47,868 nt of DNA. It comes from Pedobacter psychrotolerans. GTDB taxonomy: Bacteria > Bacteroidota > Bacteroidia > Sphingobacteriales > Sphingobacteriaceae. How positions within the stretch are numbered: the first letter of the stretch is position 1; each line of letters begins with the position of its first letter. The notes below the pieces were generated by a model. It was not told the origin of the DNA. It saw only the letters and a list, made by a program, of their open reading frames with translations, and searched no databases. The DNA lies in the NCBI RefSeq assembly GCF_004340665.1, contig NZ_SLWO01000013.1, positions 1 to 47,868 on the forward strand. Reading direction: 5' to 3'. A program made the translations under genes and the position numbers. Of the stretch, positions 1 to 8,571 are shown piece after piece.

Positions 1-237
1 TATGCACTAACTGTCTTCAATAAACATGATGGAAACAGAAATCCTTTTTGTTAAACGAAAATTCTATTTTAAGATTAACCCTAACCAAAAGATTGAAGTG
101 TACAGCAGGACTGAAGCAGCCAAGCGATGCTGGCTTTCATTTCATAATGATTCATTTCTCTTCCTGTTAAAAAATGTAAATTCATTAAATGTCCATATAA
201 TAAATCCGTATTATTGTACCATTACGTATTTCATCAC
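1..237. other. leading intergenic stretch
   Basis: No convincing gene was found here. A 71-codon open frame (26-241) has no recognisable family features and runs into the start of the subtilase gene, so it is not called. The stretch probably contains the promoter of the subtilase gene, but no exact TAnnTTTG element could be assigned. Confidence 0.5.
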
Positions 238-1998
238 ATGACTAATCTCTGCCAAAGAAAATTATTTCCGCTTATTTTTTTTATTCTTATTCAAATTGGT
301 GCTTTCGCACAGAATAAAAATGTAAAACTTCCTGCCAATTGGTTTAATTTAGATTTAGCTGAAAATGGTTATTTTGGAATTAGTACAGAGAAAGCTTATC
401 GTAATCTTTTGAAAGGTAAAAAACCAAAAGAAAATATTATAGTAGCTGTAATTGATGGTGGAACAGATATTAATCATCCTGATTTGAAGTCTGTTTTGTG
501 GGTTAATCAAAAAGAAATTCCGGGAAATGGTATTGATGATGATGGAAATGGTTACATCGATGATATTCATGGCTGGAATTTCATTGGTTCTAAAAAGGGT
601 AATCTGGAATTTGATAATCTGGAACTGATTAGACTTTTGAGAATCTATACACCAAAATATCAGTCAACTACCAATCTGACGCCTCTTGATAGTAATCAAA
701 AAGAAGAATTTAGGCTTTACAAAAAAATGGTTGGTGATTTTGGAAAAAAGTATGAAGATGCTAGCAATACATTTTCTGTACTTGTTGCCATTAACAAGGT
801 TTTAGATTCTGTTGCTACTATAAATCATAAGCAAATTCCAACTTATGAAGATATAGAAAAATATAAAGCTGATGATGAAACAGAAGAGCAGATTAAAACC
901 ATCATTCGAAAGGGATCAAAAGAAGATGGTGGCTTCGACAAATTCTATAAAAGCATAAAAGATGGTTACAAACAATATGATGCCATGTTAAAGTACAATC
1001 TAAACCCTAAATATGATAAAAGGGCAGAATTAGTAGGAGATGATTATGCCAATAGTAATGATAGAATATATGGTAATGCAGATGTAAAAGGTCCGGATGC
1101 AATGCATGGAACACATGTAGCTGGGATTATAGGTGCCGATCGCAACAACGGTTTGGGTATTTTAGGAGTAGCCAATCATGTGCGTATTATGCCGATTAGG
1201 GTTGTGCCAACAGGCGATGAAAGGGATAAGGATGTGGCTAATGGAATCAGGTATGCCGTAGATAATGGTGCCAGGGTAATTAACATGAGCTTTGGAAAGG
1301 CTTATAAGTGGGGCAAAAAAGTTGTTGATGAAGCGGTAAAATATGCTGAATTTAAAGGCGTATTGCTGGTTCATGCTGCTGGTAATGATAATCAAAATAA
1401 TGATATTGAAGAAAATTACCCTAATAAATATTACGATAGTCCTGAAGCTGAAGCATACAAATTGGCACATCGCAAACCTGTGAAACCAGATTTTACACCG
1501 CCAAAGTCTATGGGACAAAATACGATGGGCATGAGGCCTCCAATGGGTATTGCTGTTCCGAAACAAGTTCCGCTTGATTCTGCGAAATTTAGGTTACCAA
1601 GTGCTTCCAATTGGATTGAAGTTGGTGCCAGTGCATATAAAGATGATGAGACACTTAAGGCTGATTTTTCAAATTACGGGAAATATAGTGTTGATGTTTT
1701 TGCACCAGGCTTTTTAATCAATTCTACTATTCCAGATGGTAAATACGAAGATCTTGATGGTACGAGTATGGCTTCGCCAGTGGTATCTGGTTTGGCCGCT
1801 CTAATTTTGAGTTATTACCCTCAACTGAAACCTGCTCAGGTAAGGGAAATTATCATGAAATCTGTTTCTAAAGTAAACCATAAGATTAAATATAAAAACG
1901 AAAAAGGTGAGAATACCAGAATGCTATTTAATGAAATTTGCGTTAGTGGGGGCATAGTTAATGCTTACAATGCCTTAAAATTAGCTGAAACGTATTGA
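238..1998 (+). CDS. secreted S8 family (subtilisin-like) serine peptidase
   Basis: An exported subtilase that probably degrades proteins outside the cytoplasm. The start at 238 is chosen because it gives a clean signal peptide (basic MTNLCQRK, hydrophobic core, cleavage near AFAQ); a start 8 codons upstream would add a His/Tyr-rich leader. The triad is complete: Asp73 in AVIDGGTD, His290 in MHGTHVAGI and Ser510 in DGTSMASP, with the oxyanion Asn383 in HAAGND. Asp and His are about 217 residues apart, far more than in a minimal subtilisin, because of a Lys/Asp/Glu-rich insertion at roughly residues 120-270. A second insertion of about 70 residues, rich in Pro and Met, follows the oxyanion Asn. 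No C-terminal sorting domain is visible. The family call is firm; the substrate is unknown. Confidence 0.93.
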   Translation: MTNLCQRKLFPLIFFILIQIGAFAQNKNVKLPANWFNLDLAENGYFGISTEKAYRNLLKGKKPKENIIVAVIDGGTDINHPDLKSVLWVNQKEIPGNGIDDDGNGYIDDIHGWNFIGSKKGNLEFDNLELIRLLRIYTPKYQSTTNLTPLDSNQKEEFRLYKKMVGDFGKKYEDASNTFSVLVAINKVLDSVATINHKQIPTYEDIEKYKADDETEEQIKTIIRKGSKEDGGFDKFYKSIKDGYKQYDAMLKYNLNPKYDKRAELVGDDYANSNDRIYGNADVKGPDAMHGTHVAGIIGADRNNGLGILGVANHVRIMPIRVVPTGDERDKDVANGIRYAVDNGARVINMSFGKAYKWGKKVVDEAVKYAEFKGVLLVHAAGNDNQNNDIEENYPNKYYDSPEAEAYKLAHRKPVKPDFTPPKSMGQNTMGMRPPMGIAVPKQVPLDSAKFRLPSASNWIEVGASAYKDDETLKADFSNYGKYSVDVFAPGFLINSTIPDGKYEDLDGTSMASPVVSGLAALILSYYPQLKPAQVREIIMKSVSKVNHKIKYKNEKGENTRMLFNEICVSGGIVNAYNALKLAETY

Positions 1999-2000
1999 TA

Positions 2001-2786
2001 TTAATTGGCCTTAGTTTTCGTACTAATAAATTCCTGAAAGGTAGCAAATGAATATTTTTTGTATTTCATCCAGGTAATCAGGCTATCCATTCTTTTGATC
2101 ATTTTTTGACCTGTATTTTTTCTGATATAAGCCGGAAAGCCGAATCTTTCTACATCATTTAGATCAGTAAATTCCCATGGATGAAAATAAATATTTAAGT
2201 ATTGATCTTTTTGATAAGTCCAGCCAGCTAAGAACTTGTAGATACCTAAGGGTAGATTATGAAAAGAAAGCCAGAATAGGGGAAACCTTATAAATGGACT
2301 AACAGAAGCTGGAATTTGTAATACATTCTGCTTGGTAAAAAAGGTTCTGGAGATATTGAAATTATTATATCGGCCAGGTAAGTAAGTTGGATTAATAGAT
2401 GTATTATAGGTATAACCAGCCTTTTCTATTTCTTTTTCATCGACGGGCATCATACGGGCCATGCGGTAACCCGTAATTTCTTTTCCTGAGAGTTCCTGTA
2501 ATCTGAGTTTAGATTGAAGCAAATGTTCTAGTTTGAAATCAGAGTGATAATAGCCATGTGAAGCCAACTCATGTCCGCTCTTTGTAATGCGTTCAATTAA
2601 ATCTGGAATATTTTCTGCGAAAGTAACGGTACAGAAAAATGTTGCTTTAATCTGGTGTTTATCCAGTAAATCCAAAATGGCTATTGTACCTGCTCTGGAA
2701 ATAGAAATCTGGTCTGCAAATGAAATATCCTTGCCATATTCAAAGGGCATATCAAATTCTTCAATATCAAAACTTAATAGCACCAT
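2001..2786 (-). CDS. NodB-type polysaccharide deacetylase
   Basis: A predicted metal-dependent carbohydrate de-N-acylase of 261 residues. The NodB motifs are visible: the catalytic Asp in SFDIEEFD (Asp7), the His-x3-His metal site in SHGYYHSD (His77, His81), and the Arg-containing motif 3 in GYRMARMM. It has no signal peptide, so it probably acts on a lipid-linked sugar at the cytoplasmic face. It is the last gene of a minus-strand operon: its start overlaps the stop of the upstream glycosyltransferase by one base, which implies translational coupling. That pairing recalls ArnD, which deformylates an undecaprenyl-phosphate amino sugar made by ArnC. No arnA or arnB is present, so the sugar is unknown. 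A peptidoglycan or exopolysaccharide deacetylase is the alternative. Confidence 0.85.
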   Translation of the reverse strand: MVLLSFDIEEFDMPFEYGKDISFADQISISRAGTIAILDLLDKHQIKATFFCTVTFAENIPDLIERITKSGHELASHGYYHSDFKLEHLLQSKLRLQELSGKEITGYRMARMMPVDEKEIEKAGYTYNTSINPTYLPGRYNNFNISRTFFTKQNVLQIPASVSPFIRFPLFWLSFHNLPLGIYKFLAGWTYQKDQYLNIYFHPWEFTDLNDVERFGFPAYIRKNTGQKMIKRMDSLITWMKYKKYSFATFQEFISTKTKAN

Positions 2787-3718
2787 TATTTTTGAGGGAT
2801 ATTGGTTGAACGGATAATATAATTTGGACGATTTTTAGTTTGCATAAACATTTTACCCACGTAAATACCAATGATCCCTAAAATAATCAACTGCAAACCA
2901 CCGAAAAATACAATGGTCATAATCATAGATGCCCAACCGGAAACTTCAACATGATTGACGAATGCGTAAATTACATAGGGAATATATAAAACAGACGCTA
3001 ATGATAAAATAAAGCCTAAGTAAACAGCTGAATATAATGGTTTTATACTGAAGGAGGTAACGCCATGAAGCGCCAGTCGCATCATTTTTTTTATGGTGTA
3101 CTTACTTGTTCCTGAAAAACGTGCTGCCGGGTGATACTTAATCGCATATTGCTTAAAGCCCAACCACTTTACCAAACCGCGAAGAAAAGGTTCATTTTCC
3201 TGAAAATTCCTGAATACATTCACCACTTTTTGATCCAGTAAACGGAAATCTGCAGCTCCTGGTTCAAGGTCAATGTCTGATAGCCAATTCAATATTTTGT
3301 AAAAAAGATTAGATGAGCTTCTTTTTCCTTTAGAAAGGTTTTTATCTTCTGCTCGGATGGTGTAAACCACTTCAAAACCCGCTTCCCACTTTTTAAGCAT
3401 TTCAGGAATTAGCTCTGGCGGATGCTGCATATCGCAATCCATTGAGATGACACAGTCGCCGAAAGCGTGATCCATACCAGCTTTTACTGCAAGTTGATGC
3501 CCAAAATTTCTACTAAATTCCAGGAAGAAAATGTTTTCTGCAGTAGAGGAGTATTCCTTAATTTTTTCTAGCGTATGGTCTGCACTTCCATCATCTACCA
3601 GAATGATTTCATAATTGTAATTGATCGTGGAGAAAACGTTTTTAATACTTTCAGAAATAACAAAAATATTATCAGCTTCATTATAAGCTGGTATGACTAT
3701 AGAAACTAATTTCTTCAT
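2786..3718 (-). CDS. GT2 polyprenyl-phosphate glycosyltransferase (DPMS/GtrB/ArnC-like)
   Basis: A membrane-anchored inverting glycosyltransferase of 310 residues that probably loads a sugar from a nucleotide donor onto polyprenyl phosphate. The N-terminal GT-A fold shows the nucleotide-binding IPAYNE and VDDGSADHT motifs (Asp42, Asp43) and the metal-binding MDCDMQHPPE motif (Asp94, Asp96), followed by the SRNFG element typical of the DPMS/GtrB group. Two hydrophobic spans lie at about residues 230-252 and 265-290, as in GtrB and ArnC. The gene overlaps the upstream GT87-like gene by 4 bases and the downstream deacetylase by 1 base, so the three are almost certainly co-translated. The family call is strong; the donor sugar cannot be read from the sequence. 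Confidence 0.9.
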   Translation of the reverse strand: MKKLVSIVIPAYNEADNIFVISESIKNVFSTINYNYEIILVDDGSADHTLEKIKEYSSTAENIFFLEFSRNFGHQLAVKAGMDHAFGDCVISMDCDMQHPPELIPEMLKKWEAGFEVVYTIRAEDKNLSKGKRSSSNLFYKILNWLSDIDLEPGAADFRLLDQKVVNVFRNFQENEPFLRGLVKWLGFKQYAIKYHPAARFSGTSKYTIKKMMRLALHGVTSFSIKPLYSAVYLGFILSLASVLYIPYVIYAFVNHVEVSGWASMIMTIVFFGGLQLIILGIIGIYVGKMFMQTKNRPNYIIRSTNIPQK

Positions 3719-4899
3719 TTATCAGCAATCAAATACGATTCAAAATCTTCTTTCATCATTTGGTAAATAATTGCAAACCAAATGATCATGCAAGGTAGGG
3801 CTTTGAGTGAATATAGACGAATAAATTCTTTTACAGCTCTTGGGAATAGATCCGTTGGTGATAAGCTGGTTAAGCAAAATGCAAATACAAATAAGGCAAT
3901 TACCCATTTACTTTTAGGAGTTTGCTGAACTATAAACCAGACCGCCACCCCCGCAAAGGCAATAATATAAGTCGGCGATTCAGATCCACTGCTAAAGATC
4001 ACAGTAAATATTAATGTAGATGCCAATAGCATTAAGCGAAAGGCAAGATGTTTATATTGGCTGATTCTTAAATATGGCAAAGCGAAAAGGATTAATCCAC
4101 CAAGTAAAAAGGGCATATTAGGAATATTTACGTTACCACTTATTCTTCTTGCCATACCCATAACCGAAATATCCTGAAAGGAAGTAAGTGAAGCATTCGA
4201 GGTGTTTTTATGCACAAGGGAATGAAACCAATTTAGGTAAGATTGCATAACGAAGGCAGGCGAAGAAATGGCCATGGGTAATATGAAGAGCAAAAACATG
4301 GCTAGCACTCCTGACAAAATGAACTTTACTTTATACTGGGTAAAGAAGAAAAATGCCAAACCCACAATGCCATATAGTTTCACAAATGTGCCTAAAGCAA
4401 TAAAAAAAGCGGATTTAATTTCTTGCTTTTTTATTAAATAAGAAAAGCTAAGCAATATAAATCCAGTTAAAGCGATGTTGAACTGAAAACTGAATAATGC
4501 CGTGAGTGTTTCATGTGCACAAATCCAGGCAATAACTGTTCTTTTATTCAGCGAAAGAGGTAAACTGTAAATGCCCCAAAGTAAAACCAAAACATTTGCA
4601 ATGTTCCATAAAATCATGCCTAAGCCATTGGGCAACCAGGCAAAAGGAGCAATGAGTAGTGAAAAGATGATTCCATAATGATTACTATCGCCATATTCTG
4701 CATAATTGTTATACAAATTCTGCAAATCAATCGTATGCAAATAAACGTATTTGAAAATAAGGTAATTATTAAATGAATGGTGAAGGTATTGTTTCGTGCC
4801 GGCAATAATAGCCAATATCACATATATGCCAATAACACACTGTTTCTTTTGTAAAAGGGCAAAAATTTTGGTAAAGGTTGAGTTTTTTACTGTGCTCAT
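3715..4899 (-). CDS. GT87-like (DUF2029) integral membrane glycosyltransferase
   Basis: A polytopic membrane protein of 394 residues with about ten hydrophobic segments. A large first periplasmic loop carries conserved Tyr/Asp/Pro features (NNYAEYGDSNHY, LIAPFAWLP), matching the GT-C fold GT87 family that takes sugars from polyprenyl-phosphate donors. The start at 4899 is preferred over an ATG at 4914 because an exact -7 element on the minus strand (4912-4919) covers the upstream ATG, which would then not be in the mRNA. It is the first gene of a three-gene operon with the GT2 enzyme that could make its donor and a deacetylase that could modify it. The acceptor (lipid A, O-antigen, S-layer or other) is unknown. 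Confidence 0.75.
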   Translation of the reverse strand: MSTVKNSTFTKIFALLQKKQCVIGIYVILAIIAGTKQYLHHSFNNYLIFKYVYLHTIDLQNLYNNYAEYGDSNHYGIIFSLLIAPFAWLPNGLGMILWNIANVLVLLWGIYSLPLSLNKRTVIAWICAHETLTALFSFQFNIALTGFILLSFSYLIKKQEIKSAFFIALGTFVKLYGIVGLAFFFFTQYKVKFILSGVLAMFLLFILPMAISSPAFVMQSYLNWFHSLVHKNTSNASLTSFQDISVMGMARRISGNVNIPNMPFLLGGLILFALPYLRISQYKHLAFRLMLLASTLIFTVIFSSGSESPTYIIAFAGVAVWFIVQQTPKSKWVIALFVFAFCLTSLSPTDLFPRAVKEFIRLYSLKALPCMIIWFAIIYQMMKEDFESYLIADK

Positions 4900-4911
4900 A
4901 TGATTAGTGCG

Positions 4912-4919
4912 CAAATATA
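4912..4919 (-). promoter_or_regulatory. candidate Bacteroidota -7 element for the sugar-transfer operon
   Basis: Reading the minus strand, TATATTTG matches the TAnnTTTG consensus exactly. Transcription would begin near 4905, leaving a leader of only a few bases before the ATG at 4899. No clear -33 TTG was assigned, so this is a sequence match only. Confidence 0.45.
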
Positions 4920-5084
4920 ATCAATTTAACGATCGATTTTTGGGTGTCATTTAAGTTCAGTGATCAATGGCCATATTTTTTTTGCTGCAGTGTATTAGAA
5001 ATAATTATAATTACTTATCTTGGTGAATAGAATTAATAAAAACATGATAAAGTAGTTATCGTTCATTAACATTAAACAGCAAAC

Positions 5085-5279
5085 ATGGCAACTTTTGTAA
5101 TTTCTTATTCTGGTCTTTTTGAAGATGAAAAATATAATCACACAGATGGTAGGCATGCGATGAGAACTGTTCAAAATGAAGTTCTTGGTGATCATAAACT
5201 GAACGAAGTAAAAGACGAAAAAGAAGTTTATACATCCAAATCATTTTTAAAATCATTGATTCAGAAAATTTTCAAATAG
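5085..5279 (+). CDS. small hypothetical protein, 64 residues
   Basis: A small soluble, charged protein with no recognised family. It begins MATFVISYSG and ends in a basic amphipathic stretch (SFLKSLIQKIFK). It stands alone between the sugar-transfer operon and the DUF5695 gene, in its own intergenic space of about 550 bases. A near-consensus -7 sequence, TATCTTGG, lies about 65 bases upstream. Support for coding is the intact frame in otherwise stop-rich AT-rich DNA and the promoter-like sequence. The opposite strand also has open frames here, so the call is only moderate. No function is proposed. Confidence 0.45.
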   Translation: MATFVISYSGLFEDEKYNHTDGRHAMRTVQNEVLGDHKLNEVKDEKEVYTSKSFLKSLIQKIFK

Positions 5280-5434
5280 CATTATTGTAGAATGGATTGA
5301 CTGGATATTCCTTAACTCGACCGATTCTCATTGAAATTACTAATTTCCGATATTACCAATCACCATAATTAAGCTTATACTTTACCGATCTTGCCCAAAT
5401 TGTCAGATCAGTTTTCCTTTATTTCTTTAAAGAC

Positions 5435-5442
5435 TATTTTTG
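5435..5442 (+). promoter_or_regulatory. candidate -7 element for the DUF5695 gene
   Basis: TATTTTTG is an exact TAnnTTTG match. Transcription would start near 5449, about 30 bases before the preferred ATG at 5481. No convincing -33 element was found. Confidence 0.4.
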
Positions 5443-5480
5443 ATTGACTATACTAATCATAGTTTTTAATGTTTATCATC

Positions 5481-8246
5481 ATGAATACAACACTTGAAAT
5501 ATCTATAAGGAATAAAAGGCCATTATCCTCAGCTTTAACCTTTTTTATCATGCTCTTTTTCTACGCAGGTGTTGTCAATGCACAATCACCCTGGATTAGT
5601 TTAGGCAAAAAACCTTCCACATTAGGTTTAGAAAAAGGCTATCTCTCTTTAAATGCCGGTGCATTTAATTTAAAACTGGTTAAATCAGCTCAAACTGTGG
5701 CAGGATTACAGCCAAAAAATGTTAAAGATTTTGATTTTGTGCCCAGTGATAGCTTGAAAGTTAGAAGCTCAGATGGACTTTACCACCTGGGTGATCTTAA
5801 CTTGAAAATTAGAGAAGAAAATAGCAAAGACTGGACAAGCTACAGCACTGCTGCCAAAAGGATGCCAGTGAAAGCGTTAGCGATGGGCAATAAAGTACTG
5901 GCATCGGCAGATCTTGCCGCTACTTTGCCTGCAAGTATTCCCTTACAAATCATTCGAAGTTGGGAAATGAGTGATGGAAAGCTAATCTTGAAATTTTCAT
6001 TAAGAAACAAAACAGCTCAAAACATAGAAATTGGTGCTTTGGGAATACCCATGATTTTTGATAATATTCTTGAAGGCCGAACATTGGAGCAAACCCATGC
6101 TAAAAATGTTTTTTACGATCCCTACATTGGTAGAGATGCAGGTTATTTGCAAGTAACCAGATTAAGCGGTCATGCACCATCATTATTAGTTTTGCCTTTT
6201 GGAAAAACGCCATTTGAAGCTTACAACCCTTTAAATGATGACCGTACGCCCAGAGGAATTGCCTTTGAAGGTTTTTATGAGTGGATGATTTATAGCAAGG
6301 CTTATGCGGAGAATGAATGGAAAAACGCAGATCAATGGAATGTACCTACATCTACCAGCTTAAAGCCCAATGAAACCAGAACGTTTGGACTCCAGTTTAT
6401 CTTATCTGGTACGGCAAGGGATATGGAGCAAAAACTGATTGAAAATAAACGGCCAGTAGCAGTTTCTGTTCCGGGTTATGTGCTGCCAAGAGATGTAGAT
6501 GCTAAGTTGTTCATTAAATACGGCAGTAAAATTAAATCAATTACGGCCTATCCTGAAAAATCAATGGTGATTAAGGCTATTGGCACGACCAAAAATGGTT
6601 GGAAAAGTTATGCTGTTAATGGCATTACCTGGGGTAGATCGAGACTCACCATTTTATATGAAGATGGTTTAGAGCAGACAGTAAATTATAAAATTATAGA
6701 GCCCGAGGCTAATGTTATCGCTAGTTATGGAAATTTCTTAACTACAAAACAATGGTTCGATCAACCTCATGATCACTTTAAACGTTCGCCATCAGTGATT
6801 ACCTATGATAATGAAGAACAGAAACAAGTGGTACAGGATAATCGTGCATGGATTGCCGGCCTGAGTGATGAAGGGGGAGCTGGCTCCTGGCTCGGGGCCA
6901 TCATGAAGCAACTCGTTCATCCTGAAAAAGCTGAAATAGATAAGCTGCAAAAATTTATAGATACCGTGATGTTTGGAAATATCCAGCTTAAAAACGGTGC
7001 GCAAAAATATGGCGTAAAAAAGAGTTTGTTTTTTTATGAACCAGATTCGATGCCTAAAAATACTTATTCCAATACCATAAATTTTAAAACCTGGTCTGCC
7101 TGGCCTAAAAAAGAAGCTGATAATCTGGGCCGTTCGTATAATTATCCGCACGTTGCAGCTGCACACTGGATCATGTATCGTCTGGCTCGAAATTATAAGG
7201 ACCTGGTGAACCAATCCACCTGGAAAGAACATCTTATTGATGCTGCTGAAACAGGAATGGCCATGGTAAACATTGCGCCTTATTATGCACAATTCGGACA
7301 AATGGAAGGAACCATTTTTTACCTTATCCTTACTGATCTGAAAAATGAAGGCTTAACTGAAGAAGCTGCTAAGTTGGAACTGGAAATGAAAAAACGTGCT
7401 GATCATTGGAAATCACTCGAATATCCTTTCGGTAGCGAAATGCCTTGGGATTCTACCGGGCAGGAAGAGGTTTATGTATGGTCGAATTATTTTGGTTATA
7501 ATGATAAGGCAAAAGTAACACTTGATGCCATTTTAGCGTATATGCCGGTTATTCCTCATTGGGCATACAATGGAAATGCCCGCCGTTACTGGGATTTTTT
7601 ATATGGAGGTAAATTGCAGCGTATTGAAAGGATGATCCATCATTATGGTTCCGCCTTAAATGCCATTCCGGTGTTAATGGATTACCGTAAAAATCCCACT
7701 GATTTTTATCTGTTACGTGCTGGTTATGGTGGCTTAATGGGCTCCATTTCTAATATCACCAAAGATGGATTTGCACCTGCAGCATTCCATGCTTATCCAT
7801 CTACGTTAAAGAATGATGGCATTACAGGAGATTATGGCTCTGGCTTTTTTGGTTATGCAGTAAATACCTCATCGTATGTGCTGTTGCATCCAGAATTTGG
7901 CTGGCTGGCTTTCGGTGGGAACTTGAAGAAGGCGAAACATATTATTGATATTAAACTTACTACTGCCGCAAAATCATCGGTTTATTTAGCTCCAATTGGA
8001 CTATGGATTTCACTTGATGCCGGTAAAATAGCATCCGTAAAATATAATTCCTTAACTGGCGAAGTAAAGCTGAATTTAGAAAAGGCAGATCAGTATACGC
8101 CAACTGCCATCATCAGAATTGCTCAGCCTGCTAAAATATCAGGTGTAGGTACTTATGAAATAAAGTCTGTAAGCACGAAAGAACGTGGAGCGAGTTTCGT
8201 TAATCTTTCTCCAACCGGAACTACAGAGGTGCTGATTCAAAAATAA
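5481..8246 (+). CDS. secreted DUF5695 domain protein
   Basis: A large exported protein (about 921 residues) of the DUF5695 family, whose biochemical function I do not know to be established. The start at 5481 gives a long but recognisable signal sequence: a basic MNTTLEISIRNKRPL region, a hydrophobic core, and cleavage near VNAQ. An ATG at 5469 would add four residues. The N-terminal half looks like a beta-sandwich. From about residue 440 onward it is Trp/Tyr-rich and helical, with repeated segments (EVYVWSNYFGYND, GSALNAIPVLMDYR) that suggest an alpha/alpha-toroid like many glycan-active enzymes. It converges on a GH127/GH146 gene with a terminator between them. A role in glycan breakdown is inferred from this context only. 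Confidence 0.85.
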   Translation: MNTTLEISIRNKRPLSSALTFFIMLFFYAGVVNAQSPWISLGKKPSTLGLEKGYLSLNAGAFNLKLVKSAQTVAGLQPKNVKDFDFVPSDSLKVRSSDGLYHLGDLNLKIREENSKDWTSYSTAAKRMPVKALAMGNKVLASADLAATLPASIPLQIIRSWEMSDGKLILKFSLRNKTAQNIEIGALGIPMIFDNILEGRTLEQTHAKNVFYDPYIGRDAGYLQVTRLSGHAPSLLVLPFGKTPFEAYNPLNDDRTPRGIAFEGFYEWMIYSKAYAENEWKNADQWNVPTSTSLKPNETRTFGLQFILSGTARDMEQKLIENKRPVAVSVPGYVLPRDVDAKLFIKYGSKIKSITAYPEKSMVIKAIGTTKNGWKSYAVNGITWGRSRLTILYEDGLEQTVNYKIIEPEANVIASYGNFLTTKQWFDQPHDHFKRSPSVITYDNEEQKQVVQDNRAWIAGLSDEGGAGSWLGAIMKQLVHPEKAEIDKLQKFIDTVMFGNIQLKNGAQKYGVKKSLFFYEPDSMPKNTYSNTINFKTWSAWPKKEADNLGRSYNYPHVAAAHWIMYRLARNYKDLVNQSTWKEHLIDAAETGMAMVNIAPYYAQFGQMEGTIFYLILTDLKNEGLTEEAAKLELEMKKRADHWKSLEYPFGSEMPWDSTGQEEVYVWSNYFGYNDKAKVTLDAILAYMPVIPHWAYNGNARRYWDFLYGGKLQRIERMIHHYGSALNAIPVLMDYRKNPTDFYLLRAGYGGLMGSISNITKDGFAPAAFHAYPSTLKNDGITGDYGSGFFGYAVNTSSYVLLHPEFGWLAFGGNLKKAKHIIDIKLTTAAKSSVYLAPIGLWISLDAGKIASVKYNSLTGEVKLNLEKADQYTPTAIIRIAQPAKISGVGTYEIKSVSTKERGASFVNLSPTGTTEVLIQK

Positions 8247-8267
8247 CTTTAACCTAATTATCTATTT

Positions 8268-8300
8268 GAAAGCCCTGTTCTCACAGGGCTTTCTTTTTTT
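8268..8300 (+). terminator. rho-independent terminator
   Basis: An 11-bp perfect stem (GAAAGCCCTGT paired with ACAGGGCTTTC) closes a 4-base loop and is followed directly by seven T residues. It sits 22 bases after the DUF5695 stop codon. Confidence 0.92.
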
Positions 8301-8420
8301 CTGATATCTTGAAAGGTTTGTTCTAAAATATTTGCCAAACGGAGTTGGATAATAATTTTCTGCTTTTTACACCCCAGGCTGCGACCATCCATCTGAAAAA
8401 AGGGAATTAAGATTGCCATT

Positions 8421-8457
8421 CCCCTCTTTGGAGGGGTGCCCGAAGGGCGGGGTGGTT
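8421..8457 (+). repeat. type-A interspersed palindromic repeat, copy 1
   Basis: A CCCCTC-TTTG-GAGGGG hairpin is followed by TGCCC, a short spacer and GGGCGGGGTGGTT. The same layout occurs at 24056-24099 in this orientation and at 31514-31557 and 47763-47806 inverted. It looks like a short intergenic repeat family without coding capacity. Confidence 0.75.
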
Positions 8458-8571
8458 AAAAACAAAAATATCCAGTCTATATAGTATTCTAAAGTATATT
8501 CTTAATCGAACTCCTATGTTTACCCTGTAAAAGTAGATATCAAAAGTGCAATTAGTTTGTTGCTGTGTTTA

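Larger units (their letters stand above)
8247..8571. other. convergent intergenic region with terminator and repeat
   Basis: This 325-base gap lies between two convergent genes and contains no credible open frame. It holds a strong rho-independent terminator (8268-8300) for the DUF5695 gene and one copy of the type-A palindromic repeat (8421-8457). The rest is featureless AT-rich DNA. Confidence 0.7.

Noticed and set aside
26..241. 71-codon plus-strand open frame at the window start
   Set aside because: No recognisable protein features, overlaps the preferred subtilase start region, and AT-rich composition alone explains it.
8249..8260. TTTAACCTAA as another AraC-regulon site
   Set aside because: It lies after the DUF5695 stop and before a terminator, not upstream of a gene, so the partial match is treated as chance.
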